From: Apoderus coryli
Lineage: Eukaryota; Arthropoda; Insecta; Coleoptera; Attelabidae
Reading direction: 5' to 3'
NCBI GenBank assembly: GCA_911728435.2
Contig: OU452207.1
Span: 17,571,682 to 17,635,681, forward strand
Length of the DNA stretch: 64,000 bases
A model generated the notes under the pieces. The model was not told where the DNA came from. It did not search any database and worked only from the letters and a program-made list of their open reading frames with translations. Position numbers and translations under genes: made by a program. Position 1 is the first letter of the stretch. The number at the start of each line of letters is the position of its first letter. Of the stretch, positions 1 through 10,333 are shown piece by piece.

Positions 1-277
1 TTTTTGGCCTAGCACTATCATTATCAGAGTTTTGCGGAAAATTAATCACTTCATTCACTTCACTTTCAGTTTTAGATTTTAAAGTTTCACTATTTACATT
101 TTCTTCAGTTTCTGTACAATTAGTACTTGTCGACGCTTCGGAATTATTTATAGGAAGTCTTGGAATATTGCCAAGATATTTTTTGATTTGATTCACATGT
201 CTTTTCCAAGTTTTTTGTAATTACGGAATTTCCACCAAGTACGTTTTTTGACCAATTTTCCTAACTATTTTACCACT
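1..277 (-). pseudogene. Ty3/gypsy pol, integrase C-terminal end (distal part)
   Basis: On the minus strand this segment encodes the C-terminal end of a Ty3/gypsy integrase, with a basic WKRHVNQIKKYL-type segment (host-element pol tail) followed by an acidic, Ser/Thr/Glu-rich tail that runs off the window. It is the continuation of the pol frame seen at 4251-5881. The reading frame resumes in phase if the LTR element at 278-4250 and one CACT copy are discounted. One nonsense codon (TAA) lies a few codons downstream of the junction, so the gene is dead. The 3' LTR of this element must lie left of position 1. Seen: frame and motif continuity. Inferred: single parental provirus. Confidence 0.7.
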
Positions 278-516
278 AGTTAACTTTCTTAATAAGTTAA
301 ACACCTTTATAAAAATACAAACTTTTATTTATTAGAACATTTACGAAAGAATATTAGAAATACAATTATTATTATTACAACTTAATTACTAGAGAGCTTC
401 ATACAGACTGAATAAAAAATGTAACATTGGGTACCTAGGCAGCCCCTTCCATGTGTACAGCTTCTTGGAATGAGTTTACTATTATTATGGACTCAGCAGT
501 ATAGGGTGATATAACG
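278..516 (-). repeat. 3' LTR of nested element
   Basis: A 239 bp long terminal repeat that differs from its partner at 4012-4250 by only a few substitutions, indicating a young insertion. Its left edge (AGTTAACT) abuts the CACT target duplication. Its right edge ends at ATAACG, directly before the polypurine tract. It carries AATAAA-type signals on the minus strand. Confidence 0.88.
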
Positions 517-545
517 CCTCCCCTCGTAGTTTCGACTCATAAGGG

Positions 546-1216
546 TTACTGAGGGAGTCGAACATTAGCTAGGTTGATTCCAGGTTCTTCTTGATTTGTT
601 GAATGTCTTTTACAACACCACTGTTTATATTTTCGATAAATGAAATAACTGAACATTAGCACAATTATAAAAAACGCAGTGATTGTCCAAATATTCAAGT
701 TTCTCGTCACTGGCAGAAAGTGAAGTTTTGGATCGTACGGAAGATTACCAATGTGGATTTCTTGAATTTCATCTAGATTTAATTTTTCGAATGGAAGTTT
801 AATTTCTGTGTTTGGAGTTGAGTAGTCTAGTTGTGGAAATAATGTTGGAGGTATGTTAATTAACGTTTCATAATCGTTCTTTAATATTTCCGTTGCAATT
901 TTCAACGTGCACTTTGGAGGTATGCTGAATAGGTGCATTCCTTTGATTTCGATTGTTTCTTCTTGACTTGGACATTTTAGGGTAGCCAATTCTGTTACTG
1001 GTAGGAAGGCTGATTTGATTCACTAAGCCTTTTAAATGTAGGCTTGGGTATGGTGACTTGAGTTTGTTTACATGAAGAAGCAGTTTTATATTCTAGTAAT
1101 TGAACTTCACAAGGATTGTCTTTGATTTCTACGTAGTCTTGTATTTCCATTTCACATAAATACAACGTTTGTGGAACCATTTCCATACAGGGTCTACCAG
1201 AAAATGCGTAGTGCAA
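546..1216 (-). pseudogene. Env-like gene remnant of the nested LTR element
   Basis: Two open segments (1216-995 and 989-546) in different frames form the C-terminal part of an insect errantivirus-like envelope protein. The first has a cysteine-rich stretch. The second ends with a hydrophobic transmembrane segment of about 23 residues (ITAFFIIVLMFSYFIY), a basic and cysteine-containing stop-transfer sequence (RKYKQWCCKR) and a short cytoplasmic tail. The N-terminal surface part is missing and a frameshift near 990-995 breaks what remains, so no functional glycoprotein can be made. Family knowledge: such genes were acquired by gypsy-group elements. The position just upstream of the polypurine tract and 3' LTR fits an env gene. 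Confidence 0.65.
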
Positions 1217-1256
1217 TTTAGTTTTCGCGAGAAATTTATTTGTTAAAACAATCGCC

Positions 1257-3686
1257 TTAAACTGACCTTATTTGGTTTTTAGCATGGTTTATCGGATAGT
1301 CTACTATAGTAATTTCAAATAAAGGATTTTGATTGGAATTAGAATGTACAGTATGTCCATCGTCACTTTTATGTAAGTTTTCGTTTTTATTTGGTTGTAT
1401 ATTTGCGTCTAGGAATTGGGGTAGGTCAAGGTTTATGTCTTCGTCTACATTTACTTGTAGCGACATTTTATCATCTCTATATATGGTTGAATTTGGGGGT
1501 TTATTCAGGCTGGAATTTCCTGGTTTATCAAAACTTTCTGATTGGAATCCATTATCTGATGATTCTCTTATACTTTCGTCAATTTGGTTCCAAAAGTCCT
1601 TTGTATGTATTTCGGAAAAGTCTAATTCGTGCTGTAAGTCTGTTTCAAGGTTATGTAATTCAATGTTTGTAAGGTTAGTTATGTCAGGCTTCTCAACGTA
1701 TATTGGATCAGAAAAGTCAAATATTTTTGGTTTTGCCGTATTGTTAACTATAGTAGTGAGAGCTAATCCGTTTTTAGCTGTAGTTAATGTTTCTGGGATT
1801 TCACAATTTTGAAACGGTTGATATGGTATTATGTCACCATTTTTAATTGGTGTTTTAACTTGAATAACTTGTTCACATCTAGATGATATTGTGATTAAAT
1901 TAATTTGATTTTTAGTAGAATGATAATTTAGTTTAATTTTCGTAAAAGGTGTTATAATAAAATCGTTTTTAAAATCTAGCTGAACTTGTAACAACTTCAA
2001 ATTGTCTAAGCCCAATAAGCCATCAAAATAACTGTGACATTTAAGTAAATAAAATTTTAAATCTAATTTGTGCGGTATTTTAAAAATATTTGGTACTGGC
2101 ATGGATGCACTGTACTTGTGTGCTGATTCTTGGAAAACGGTTGACACTAAGAATGGATCATATTTAATTGAATTCTGGAAATATTTTTCAGCAATGTTAG
2201 GATTAATAAAAGATTTGGTTGATCCGGAATCTATTAAAAATTTTATATTTTGTTCGGGAAAAATAATGTATGGGAGTTCACTTAGATTTGTCATGTTAAA
2301 ACAAATTTTGTCTATTGCTATATCTGGTTTAGTTTCAGATGTGTTTTCCTGAAAATCCTGTGTATATTCTTCAGGGTTAGTTATTAAATCTCGTTCAGTG
2401 TTTTCGACAGTTTCATGATCGCTGTTATGTAAATAATCGTAATAGGTCTCAAAATAATTATTGTCAGTATTTGAAATAAAATCTTCGTTTTGATATTGAT
2501 GTGCTTCCTGTTCTTGTAATTGATTGTCGTTATAAAAATCTGTGTTAGTTTCGATATTGTACAGTTCTTCTACAGTATAATGTTTTGGTGGGGGTTGGTT
2601 GGATTTAAAGAAGTCTTTTGTTTGAAATGAAGTAGAAGGTTTTTGGTTTGTATGAGTTGTTGATATACTCATCGGTGTGGGTTTAGGAAATTGTTCGTTA
2701 GCGTTTTGCTTAAATACATTGGTTGTATTATTTTGTCCGAAGGGTTGTTGGTTATAACTAAATCTATGAGATTGGTTATTTTGGAAATAAGGTCTTGGTT
2801 GTATAGGTTGAAAATTCGGTCTTGGTTGTGTAAATTGAAAATTAGGTCTTAGAGAAAGTTGATTTTGTGGTCTAAAATTATTAAAATGTGCATCAATTGG
2901 GGTTGGTCGAAAAGTTTGTTTTATAGGTGGTCCTTGTGTTTTAAATATTGGTTTATTAAAATTTTGAAAATAATGAATGTTATCTTCCTGATTCACAAAT
3001 TGTAAAGCTTGAGCTAAATTAATAGGTTTCATACAGCGAATAGTGGTCCCTAATGGTTCTTTTAAACCAGATAGAAAGGTTCTTAAAGTTAAATCTTGAT
3101 ATAATTTTAATTTTAATAATTTGGCGTGTTCTGTAGTTTCATGAATATTTATATAACTACAAAGTAAATTCAAAATGTGTAAACATCTATCATAAAAATT
3201 TTGAGAAGATTCGTTATTTTGTTGTTTAAGCATAACTAAATCTCTGATTAAACATGATTCGTCTCTTTGGTCTGAGAAATGATTCGTTAATAATGTTTTT
3301 AGATCGTTCCAACTACTAACGTTTTGAATGTTAGCTACAACTCTTGCTGAGCCTTTTAATTTATTTATTATTGAATTTAACAGATAAACATTCTGAAAAT
3401 TATTAACATTAGTTATGTCATAAAATTGTGCGATAATTGATTCACTTACAGAAATAAATCTATTTAAATCGTTAGGATTTCCGTCAAAATCTGGGATGCA
3501 ATTAAGATATTCAGGTTTAAAAGCCATTGTTTGATTATTACCTAAACTTAAGTTAGGAGTTCTTATTTCTAGATTTAAAATAGGAGGTCTTACTAATGGT
3601 CTACTAAGGTTTAAAGGTGTGTTTTGATTAAGGATAGGTGGTGAGTCTGTTGAAGGCGAATCTGAATTTTCACTATCACTAAACAT
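1257..3686 (-). CDS. Gag-protease polyprotein fused to a pol linker remnant
   Basis: An 809-residue open frame. Residues about 50-240 are an alpha-helical Gag capsid-like region. Residues 250-330 are Asn/Pro/Gln/Phe-rich with repeated RPNFQ-type motifs. A retropepsin active site (FLIDSGSTKSFI) lies near residue 490. The last 150 residues are acidic and end in a segment resembling the RNase H-integrase connector of 17.6-type pol proteins (TVHSN...PINHAKNQI). Thus the reverse transcriptase and RNase H domains that should follow the protease have been removed without breaking the frame, and the integrase is lost downstream. The start is the first Met of the open frame, 325 bp from the 5' LTR edge. 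The frame is long and intact, so the protein may be made. Confidence 0.75.
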   Translation of the reverse strand: MFSDSENSDSPSTDSPPILNQNTPLNLSRPLVRPPILNLEIRTPNLSLGNNQTMAFKPEYLNCIPDFDGNPNDLNRFISVSESIIAQFYDITNVNNFQNVYLLNSIINKLKGSARVVANIQNVSSWNDLKTLLTNHFSDQRDESCLIRDLVMLKQQNNESSQNFYDRCLHILNLLCSYINIHETTEHAKLLKLKLYQDLTLRTFLSGLKEPLGTTIRCMKPINLAQALQFVNQEDNIHYFQNFNKPIFKTQGPPIKQTFRPTPIDAHFNNFRPQNQLSLRPNFQFTQPRPNFQPIQPRPYFQNNQSHRFSYNQQPFGQNNTTNVFKQNANEQFPKPTPMSISTTHTNQKPSTSFQTKDFFKSNQPPPKHYTVEELYNIETNTDFYNDNQLQEQEAHQYQNEDFISNTDNNYFETYYDYLHNSDHETVENTERDLITNPEEYTQDFQENTSETKPDIAIDKICFNMTNLSELPYIIFPEQNIKFLIDSGSTKSFINPNIAEKYFQNSIKYDPFLVSTVFQESAHKYSASMPVPNIFKIPHKLDLKFYLLKCHSYFDGLLGLDNLKLLQVQLDFKNDFIITPFTKIKLNYHSTKNQINLITISSRCEQVIQVKTPIKNGDIIPYQPFQNCEIPETLTTAKNGLALTTIVNNTAKPKIFDFSDPIYVEKPDITNLTNIELHNLETDLQHELDFSEIHTKDFWNQIDESIRESSDNGFQSESFDKPGNSSLNKPPNSTIYRDDKMSLQVNVDEDINLDLPQFLDANIQPNKNENLHKSDDGHTVHSNSNQNPLFEITIVDYPINHAKNQIRSV

Positions 3687-4011
3687 TAACGCTAAATTGC
3701 ACTTACATTACTAGTATAGCGACAGCTATAAACATTCCTGTATCCTATGTGTAACGTTTCTGGTTCAGCGATTTTTGTCTTACGCAGAAAATCGTTGCCA
3801 CGCAAATTTGGACGATGCGGTTCCAAATTTCGATGCCCGTTAGTACAAATTTTGTAGTGTGTCTACGATAGACGCGACTTCAAAGATATGAAAGTCCACT
3901 TTCACAACACTTTGTCCCAACGAAACAACTGTTCGAAAATTCGGTTAATTGCAGAGCAAAAATCAATCCGTTCGATACGTTTTGATCCCGAATTATCCTA
4001 CCGACTGCGCC

Positions 4012-4250
4012 AGTTAACTTTCTTAATAAGTTAAACACCTTTTTAAAAATACAAACTTTTATTTATTAGAACATTTACGAAAGAACATTAGAAATACAAT
4101 TATTATTATTACAACTTAATTACTAGAGAGCTTCATACAGACTAAATAAAAAATGTAACATTGGGTACTCAGGCAGCCCCTTCCATGTGTACAGCTTCTT
4201 GGAATGAGTTTACTATTATTATGGACTCAGCAGTATAGGGTGATATAACG
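4012..4250 (-). repeat. 5' LTR of nested element
   Basis: A 239 bp LTR matching 278-516. The tRNA-Ser type primer-binding site lies just below 4012, reading leftward on the minus strand. The right flank begins with the CACT target duplication and then returns to the host gypsy element. Confidence 0.88.
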
Positions 4251-4298
4251 CACTAATAAAAGTTGGTTTATTGACATAAATATAATTTTTGACTAAAA

Positions 4299-5881
4299 CT
4301 ATTTCGCCAATATCAAAATTCTACCTCCGGAATATTTTATCTGATTTTCTTGAGATTTGGTAACATTACTAACTAATTTATTTACATTATCATTTTTACA
4401 ATTATTTACATTATTTTGAGGTAATAAATCCGAAAATTGTGTTCTTAATTTTCTGCCAAACATCAGTTCTGCAGGAGACACCCTCGTGGTAGTGTGTGGT
4501 GTGTTTCTATAGTCGAATAAAAATCTACATAAAGCTAAGTGTGTATCTTGCCTTGAATTAAACGATAAAGACTTCTTAAGCGCAGCTTTAAAAGTCTTTA
4601 CTGAGTTTTCTGCAGCACCATTTGAGGAAGGCGAATAGGGTGGACTAGTTATGTGTTTAATATTATTTTTTCTTAAAAAATATTCAAAATTTCCTGACAC
4701 AAACGAACGTCCATTATCAGAAACAACTAACAAGGGTAAACCAAAAGTTGTAAAAAGTCGCCTTAAAACTTTAATAGTTGAATCAGTAGTAATAGTTTTC
4801 ATTTCAAAAACTTCCAACCATTTAGAAAATGCATCAACTATTACAAGATAATTTTTCCTATTTAACTCGCAGAAATCAATATGAATTCTTTGCCAAGGCC
4901 CTTCTGGTAGAGGCCAAGGCGATATTTCCGATTTAGGAGGATTGTCAGAATGCAAAATACAAGCCGGGCAATTCTTAACAATTTTTTCAATCTCAGAATC
5001 TAAATTTGGAAACCAAAAATAGCCACGAGCTAAATTTTTCATCCTGACAACACCCATATGAGTATTATGTAATTGCTCTAAAACATTTAATTGTAAGCTA
5101 TGGGGAATAACCAATCTGTGATTCCAAAATATGCAATTTTCCCTAATAAAAAATTCAAACTTTTTAGCAATATATGGTTTTAACAACGAATCATTGACTT
5201 TTTGTGGCCACCCTGTAATAATATATTTTTTTAATTTACTAAGAGTCTGATCTTTTTGTGTTTCCTGTTCTATTTTTCTAAAATTCAAATTAAATTCTGT
5301 ATTGTTAGAAAAAAAATAACAATAATCCACATCTAAGTTATCATCTCTGAAAAAATAATTGTCTTTATCTGACGGTAGACGTGATAACCAATCTGCCGTG
5401 TTTCTAGAACTTTTAATATATTCGATTTCATAATTATAACCTGAATGTATTATCGCCCATCTTCGCAATTTATTAGCTGAAAATTGAGGAATACTTTTAT
5501 TTTGTCCAAAAATTGAAACTAAAGGCTTGTTGTCAGTAAATAATTTAAACTTGTGTCCATATAAATATTGATTAAATTTTGTAACACCGTAAATTATTGC
5601 AACAGCCTCTTTCTCAATGTGCGAATAATTTTTCTCAGCACTTGTTAGAGTTCTAGAAGCAAAAGCTATTGGTTTTTCGTCTCCGTTTGAGTATTTGTGG
5701 CTTAAAACTGCTCCTACCCCTACTGGAGATGCATCAACAGTTAAGCGCAACTCTAAATTTGGATTAAAGTGAACTAAAACATTAGGAGATACTAAAATTT
5801 CTTTAATTTTATTGAAAGCTTCGTCGCATTTAGAAGACCAATTAAATTGTACCTCTTTTTTAAGTAAATTGTATAATGGGT
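4299..5881 (-). pseudogene. Ty3/gypsy pol: RNase H and integrase
   Basis: An open frame with an RNase H domain (LTVDASPVGVGAVL; EKNYSHIEKEAVAI; FTDNKPLVSI) followed by an integrase. The integrase has an HHCC zinc-binding region (HNTHMGVVRMKNLARGYFWF...CPAC) and the D,D-35-E core (HIDF, SDNGRSF, GAAENSVK). The key catalytic residues are all visible. The frame ends early near 4300. The GPY-like C-terminal region continues in another frame at about 4315-4255 and on into 1-277, which marks a frameshift. Catalytically it would process RNA-DNA hybrids and insert cDNA. It lies downstream of the RT fragment, from which it is separated by another frameshift near 5885. Confidence 0.85.
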
Positions 5882-6795
5882 TCAGTATTGTTGAAATATA
5901 TTTTTTATAAATCTACCATAATAATTTATACTACCTAAAAATGATTGTAATTCTTTAAGATTTTTAGGTCTTGGAGCTCTTTCTATAGCTAAAATTTTTT
6001 CTTTTGAGGGACGCAATCCGTTTGCATCTAAAACAAACCCTAAATATTCAACTTGATTCTGAAAAAAATTGCATTTTTCATAATTGACTTTTAAGCCAGA
6101 ATTTTTTAAAATATTTAGTACAATTCGCAGATTTTTCAAATGAGGTTCTTTACAACTCCTTCTAATGAACTAAATAATGAATCCATTATTTTTTGAAATT
6201 TAGCAGGGGCACAAGAAACACCAAAAGTCAATCTATTATATCTGAATAAACCTAAATGGGTGGAAATAGTCAGCAGTTCCTTACTTGCATCATCAACCTC
6301 GATTTGTTGATAAGCTTGAGATAAATCGAGTTTTGAAAACTCTATTCCTCCCTGAAGCTTGCAGAAAAGCTCCTCAATTCGGGGTAACGGATGTTGATCA
6401 ATGTTAATGACAGGGTTGACAGTTACTTTCAAGTCTCCACAAATTCGTACTTGTCCATTTTTTTTGAACACAGGTACCACGGGTGTCGCCCAAGCACTGT
6501 GATCCACAGGACAAATTATACCAAGAAGTAACATTCTATTGATTTCAGATTCAACTTTTTCTTTAATAGCAAATGGTATTGGCCTAGCTTTAAGGAATTT
6601 TGGTATAACATTATGATTTTTTAAATAATTTTTTTCAACACCATTTTTATATAATCCTAGGCCTGCAGAAAAAACATCTTTAAATTCATTAATTAAGTAA
6701 TCAAGATTTTGTTCTATAAAACTTACAGTAGAAAATCCAATTTCATACATAGATAAAAAATCTCTGCCTAATATAGGTGGACCTCCATTGTCCAT
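5882..6795 (-). pseudogene. Ty3/gypsy pol: reverse transcriptase lacking the YxDD box
   Basis: Two adjoining frames (6795-6136 and 6139-5882). The first has RT motifs RICGDLKVTVNP, FSKLDLSQAYQQIE (first catalytic Asp) and FGVSCAPAKFQKIMD. The second begins at the KNLRIVLNILKNSGL region and continues through EYLGFVL to the thumb. At the join the expected F/YxDD catalytic motif is absent: a short deletion removed it and shifted the frame. The enzyme could not polymerise. The N-terminus (PPILGRDFLSMYEIGF) is the end of the protease-RT linker. Confidence 0.85.
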
Positions 6796-7001
6796 TACGT
6801 AAAATATTATTTGATTTGAAATATTTTTATATATATTATTACCTATACAAAAATTTCAAATCAGTGTTAACTGCCTTTTAACCCATTTTGTAATCCTTGG
6901 CTACGCTATTTTTAGGTGATATTATGTGACATATTTTTTGTTTTACTATATTTTTATGTAGCTACTATTATATTGTTGTATTTTTAATGTTAATTTTGGG
7001 A

Positions 7002-7589
7002 TTACAAATAAACTGCATTATTATTATTATATATAATATTCAGCCTTAAAGTACCAACTGGTTTTAATTGATCGCCATTATAAAAAATCAATGTTTTAAC
7101 GGTAGGTAAAAGTGGAAATTTTTTAAAATTTTTTAAATAAAAATCGTACGAAGAGCAAGATATGCCGCTACCAGAATCGATTTGAAAATTTATTAAAATA
7201 TTTTCAACAGAAATATTTAATTTATATGGATCATTTATTGAGGAAAAATTATTTTTCGTAATGTTAAATAAGCAATCATCTTCAATTGTTTCATTGTTTA
7301 CAGATAATTTAGTTTCCTCATTATTAGATATGAAATTATTTCTAACTTGATTAGTTTTATTTCTTTTTTGTCGACATACGGTAGCAAGATGACCTTGTCT
7401 TTTGCAGAAAGAACAATTATAATTTTTATAAAAACACTTATCTTTTGCGTGATTTGTCTTCCCGCAAACATCACATTTTCCATGTCCCACATTATTATAA
7501 TGAAATCCAAAGTCATTCTTCTTTTCATGCATATCAAACACGGCATGCCAATCACTTGGTTTCTCAGTTCTCAAGGATACAGATGGCAA
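7002..7589 (-). pseudogene. Ty3/gypsy Gag nucleocapsid zinc knuckles plus aspartic protease
   Basis: About 195 codons with two CCHC zinc knuckles (CDVCGKTNHAKDKC and CSFCKRQGHLATVC, near residues 37-70), followed about 70 residues later by a retropepsin motif (NFQIDSGSGISC). This matches the Gag C-terminus and protease of Ty3/gypsy elements. The upstream Gag part is missing: the frame meets the Penelope-associated insertion near 7600. The gap between this frame and the RT frame (6796-7001) is AT-rich and has no long frame. Confidence 0.75.
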
Positions 7590-9897
7590 AAAATAATAAA
7601 CTAGATTACAATTTGTACAATAAACTAATTTTATTATTTCCTTCTATTAATATAAATAAACTGTTGCCCTCGAGGCACGAATAGCTCTCCATATTTAAGT
7701 GTAAAAGTAATAATTTTATTACCTTTTCGTCATTTAAATTTAATAAATTTTTGTTTAGACATCAGCTATTTTTTTGAAGTATCGGGTTTTGTTCATTTTT
7801 CCTCTCTTTGAAGGCACTATTTATACGTACATATTTTAATTTCAGATCTTCTAGGTCAAGTTCTTGTACGCAAAATAATTGATTTTTTTAGTTTTAATAA
7901 AAAATTATTTTGCCCCCTTTTCTATTATTTACGAACCCCTATGTAAACAAAATTGTTATGCTGTACGTTGTAGGTTATCTTATATCAAAGCTATATATAA
8001 GTAGCCAATTTTTCTGTTATATTTGGAAAAACATTTTTTTTCTTTTTCGAACCAGTTCATTTATGTAACATTTTTTAGGTTATATTCTATCACAACTACG
8101 AAAAATTATTCCGGATTCCGAATAAGTTTAGGAAGTATATATGTTTTTATTTTGACCCCTTTTACAATATTTACGAACGCCTATGAAAACAAGTTATTTA
8201 TAACACATTTTTTATGTTATATTCTATCAAAGCTATAAATAACTAGTCAATATTTCTGCTATGTTTAAGAAATACGTTTTTTCTAACCTTTTTACCCCAT
8301 TTTACACTTTTTTCGCATGTCAATATGGTCTAATTGTTTAGGTTAAATATTTTAGGTTATATTTAATTAAACTCAGAAAAAATTATTCAATATTTCGGAT
8401 AAGTTTAAGAACTATGATTTTTTAAATTTTTGACCCCTCTTTTAAACCCCTTGCCTACGCTCAATGTTAATCACCACCTATAAATGTCCTGTAGTATTTT
8501 CGTACTAAATGTGGTTAAAATCCGTTAAAAAGGGCTTTTTGAGTTATCACGGATACAAATTTTTTCTGACCTTTTTATAGAATTTTCACGGACGCCTATG
8601 GTACATTAATTTTTGTCGTGTATTTTTAACACCAATTCAACTACACACTACTACAATTATAAAAAAAAATTACATTTAATTTTTTTTTATTTTCCCCTTT
8701 TTCTACTATTTACGAACGCCTATGTAAATAAAAATTTTATCCTGCATTTTTTAGGTTATCTTATATCAAAGCTATATATAATTAGCCAATTTTTCTGGTA
8801 TATTTGGGAAACATTTTTTTTTCGTTTTTTACCCTTTTTTAGACTATTTTCGAACCCCCGTGTGAACCAATTCTTTTATGTAACATTTTTTCGGTTATAT
8901 CCTATCACAACTATGAAGAATTATTCAATATTTCGGATAAGTTTAAGAACTATGGTTTTTTAAATTTTTGAACCTTCTTTTAAACCCCCTGCGTACGCTC
9001 AATGTTAATCACCACCTATAAATATCCTGTAGTATTTTCGTACCAAATGTGGTTAAATCCGTTAAGTGGTTTTTGAGTTATCACGGATTCAAATTTTTTC
9101 TGACCCTTTTATAGAATTTTCACGGACGCCTATGGTACATTAATTTTTGTCGTGTATTTTTAACAATAATTCAACTAGTTAAATATAAAAATGTTTACAT
9201 TTTAATTTTTTTTATTTTCCCCTTTTTACGAACGCCTATGTAAATAAAAATTTTATGCTGCATTTTTTGCATCTTATATCAAAGCTATATATAATTAGCC
9301 AATTTTTCTGGTATATTTGGAAAACATTTTTTTTTCGTTTTTGACCCTTTTTTTAGACTATTTTCGAACGCCTGTGTGAACCAATTCTTTTATGTAACAT
9401 TTTTTAGGTTATATTCTCTCACAACTATAAAAAATTATTCCATATTTCGAATAAGTTTAGGAAATATATATTTTTTATGTTTTGATCCCTTTTGCACTAT
9501 TTACGAACGCCTATGAAAGTACGTTATTTATGACACATTTTATAGGTTATATTCTATTAAACCTATAAATAATTAGTTAATATTTCTGCTATGTTTAAGA
9601 AATACGTTTTTTTAAAATATTTTTTACCCCATTTTACACTATTTTCGAACGCCAATGTGGTCTAATATTTTATGTTAAATATTTTAGGTTATATTCAATT
9701 AAATGCGTAAAAAAATATGTAGTATTTCGGATAAGTTTAAGAACTATGAATTTTTTAAAGTTTTGAACCCTCTTTTAAACCCCTTGCCTACGCTCAATGT
9801 TTCCCAAAATCTAATCAGCTCCTTGCCATGTCCAATAGTATTTTTGTACCAAATTTGGTCAAAATCTTTTAAGCGGTTTTTGCGTTTTCGTGCATAC

Positions 9898-9931
9898 AGA
9901 CAGACAGACAGACAGACTGACAGACAGACAG
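9898..9931 (+). repeat. (CAGA)n microsatellite
   Basis: About eight near-perfect tetranucleotide units with one GACT interruption. It follows a segment (GCGGTTTTTGCGTTTTCGTGC) typical of 3' ends of insect retroelements and lies just inside the end of the repeat unit. Confidence 0.9.
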
Positions 9932-10024
9932 AAATTTTTTTAAAACTACTTATTTATGTATAAAATGACCAAAAACAAGTATTTCCGGTGAAATTAAAAA
10001 AAATTTTTTTTTCATGAAACTAAT

Positions 10025-10067
10025 AGTCTCCATATATACATATATTACATATATGATATGGAGAGCT
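10025..10067. repeat. Palindromic terminus of the repeat unit
   Basis: A long imperfect palindrome (CTCCATAT ... ATATGGAG arms around an alternating AT/CA core) that ends in the outer inverted repeat ATATGGAGAGCT. The same palindrome appears inverted at 39723-39765 at the edge of copy 2, so it marks a real element end. Confidence 0.7.
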
Positions 10068-10333
10068 AAAAATATGAATCAATCAAGTTTTTCTAAATAT
10101 GATTAATTCGCAAAAGAATTTCTTGTAAATAGTTGTTTCTATAGTGTATCTGATTATCTTATGTGTACCCTTAATACAGATTGTCATAAAACTAGTTGAA
10201 TAGGAAATATGAATTAAGAATGTATTATTGAGATATTGTATAGTTTTAATTGTTATCGTTGAAATGGATATTTTTAGAGTTATAGTTTTCTTAACAACTA
10301 TTATTATCATATTGCGTTGTACTGTTAATTGTT

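Larger units (their letters stand above)
278..4250 (-). mobile_element. Nested LTR retrotransposon (17.6/297-like errantivirus group), internally deleted
   Basis: A 3,973 bp element bounded by two near-identical 239 bp LTRs and a perfect 4 bp target duplication (CACT at 274-277 and 4251-4254). Immediately inside the 5' LTR, on the minus strand, is GGCGCAGTCGGTAGGAT, the tRNA-Ser type primer site used by the 17.6/297 group of Drosophila elements (family knowledge). A polypurine tract, GAGGGGAGG, abuts the 3' LTR at 517-525. The element carries gag, a retropepsin and an env remnant, but no recognisable reverse transcriptase, RNase H or integrase core. It is therefore a deletion derivative that would have needed enzymes in trans. 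It is inserted in the integrase C-terminal region of another gypsy element. Confidence 0.88.
7604..10067 (+). mobile_element. Penelope-associated repeat unit, copy 1 (module array)
   Basis: It begins with a short coding tail that ends NKLLPSRHE-stop (stop codon at 7682-7684). The same tail ends a GIY-YIG reading frame in the inverted copy at 41955-42246. Non-coding DNA bounded by 12 bp inverted repeats follows (AGCTCTCCATAT 7683-7694; ATATGGAGAGCT 10056-10067). Inside are tandem modules of about 118-146 bp, each opening with a variant of TACGAACGCCTATG. Starts: A 7931, B 8049, C 8171, D 8313, E 8459, F 8587, A 8708, B/D 8832, E 8988, F 9119, A 9228, B 9361, C 9498, D 9641, E' 9781. The full A-F period is about 777 bp. 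A (CAGA)n tract at 9898-9931 precedes the end. It interrupts the gypsy gag region. I infer it is a Penelope 3' region or a satellite carried by one. Confidence 0.6.

Noticed and set aside
546..1216. Functional envelope gene of an active virus
   Set aside because: N-terminus missing and frameshifted; the element also lacks RT and integrase.
1333..1812. Plus-strand open frame of 159 codons
   Set aside because: It lies antisense to the Gag-protease frame of the nested LTR element, with no motif of its own.
9898..9931. Regular short repeats that could suggest a CRISPR array
   Set aside because: It is a (CAGA)n microsatellite without spacers, in a eukaryotic repeat unit.
10083..10310. Minus-strand open frame of 75 codons
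   Set aside because: Ile/Thr/Lys-rich composition from AT-rich DNA; no domain, no neighbour support.
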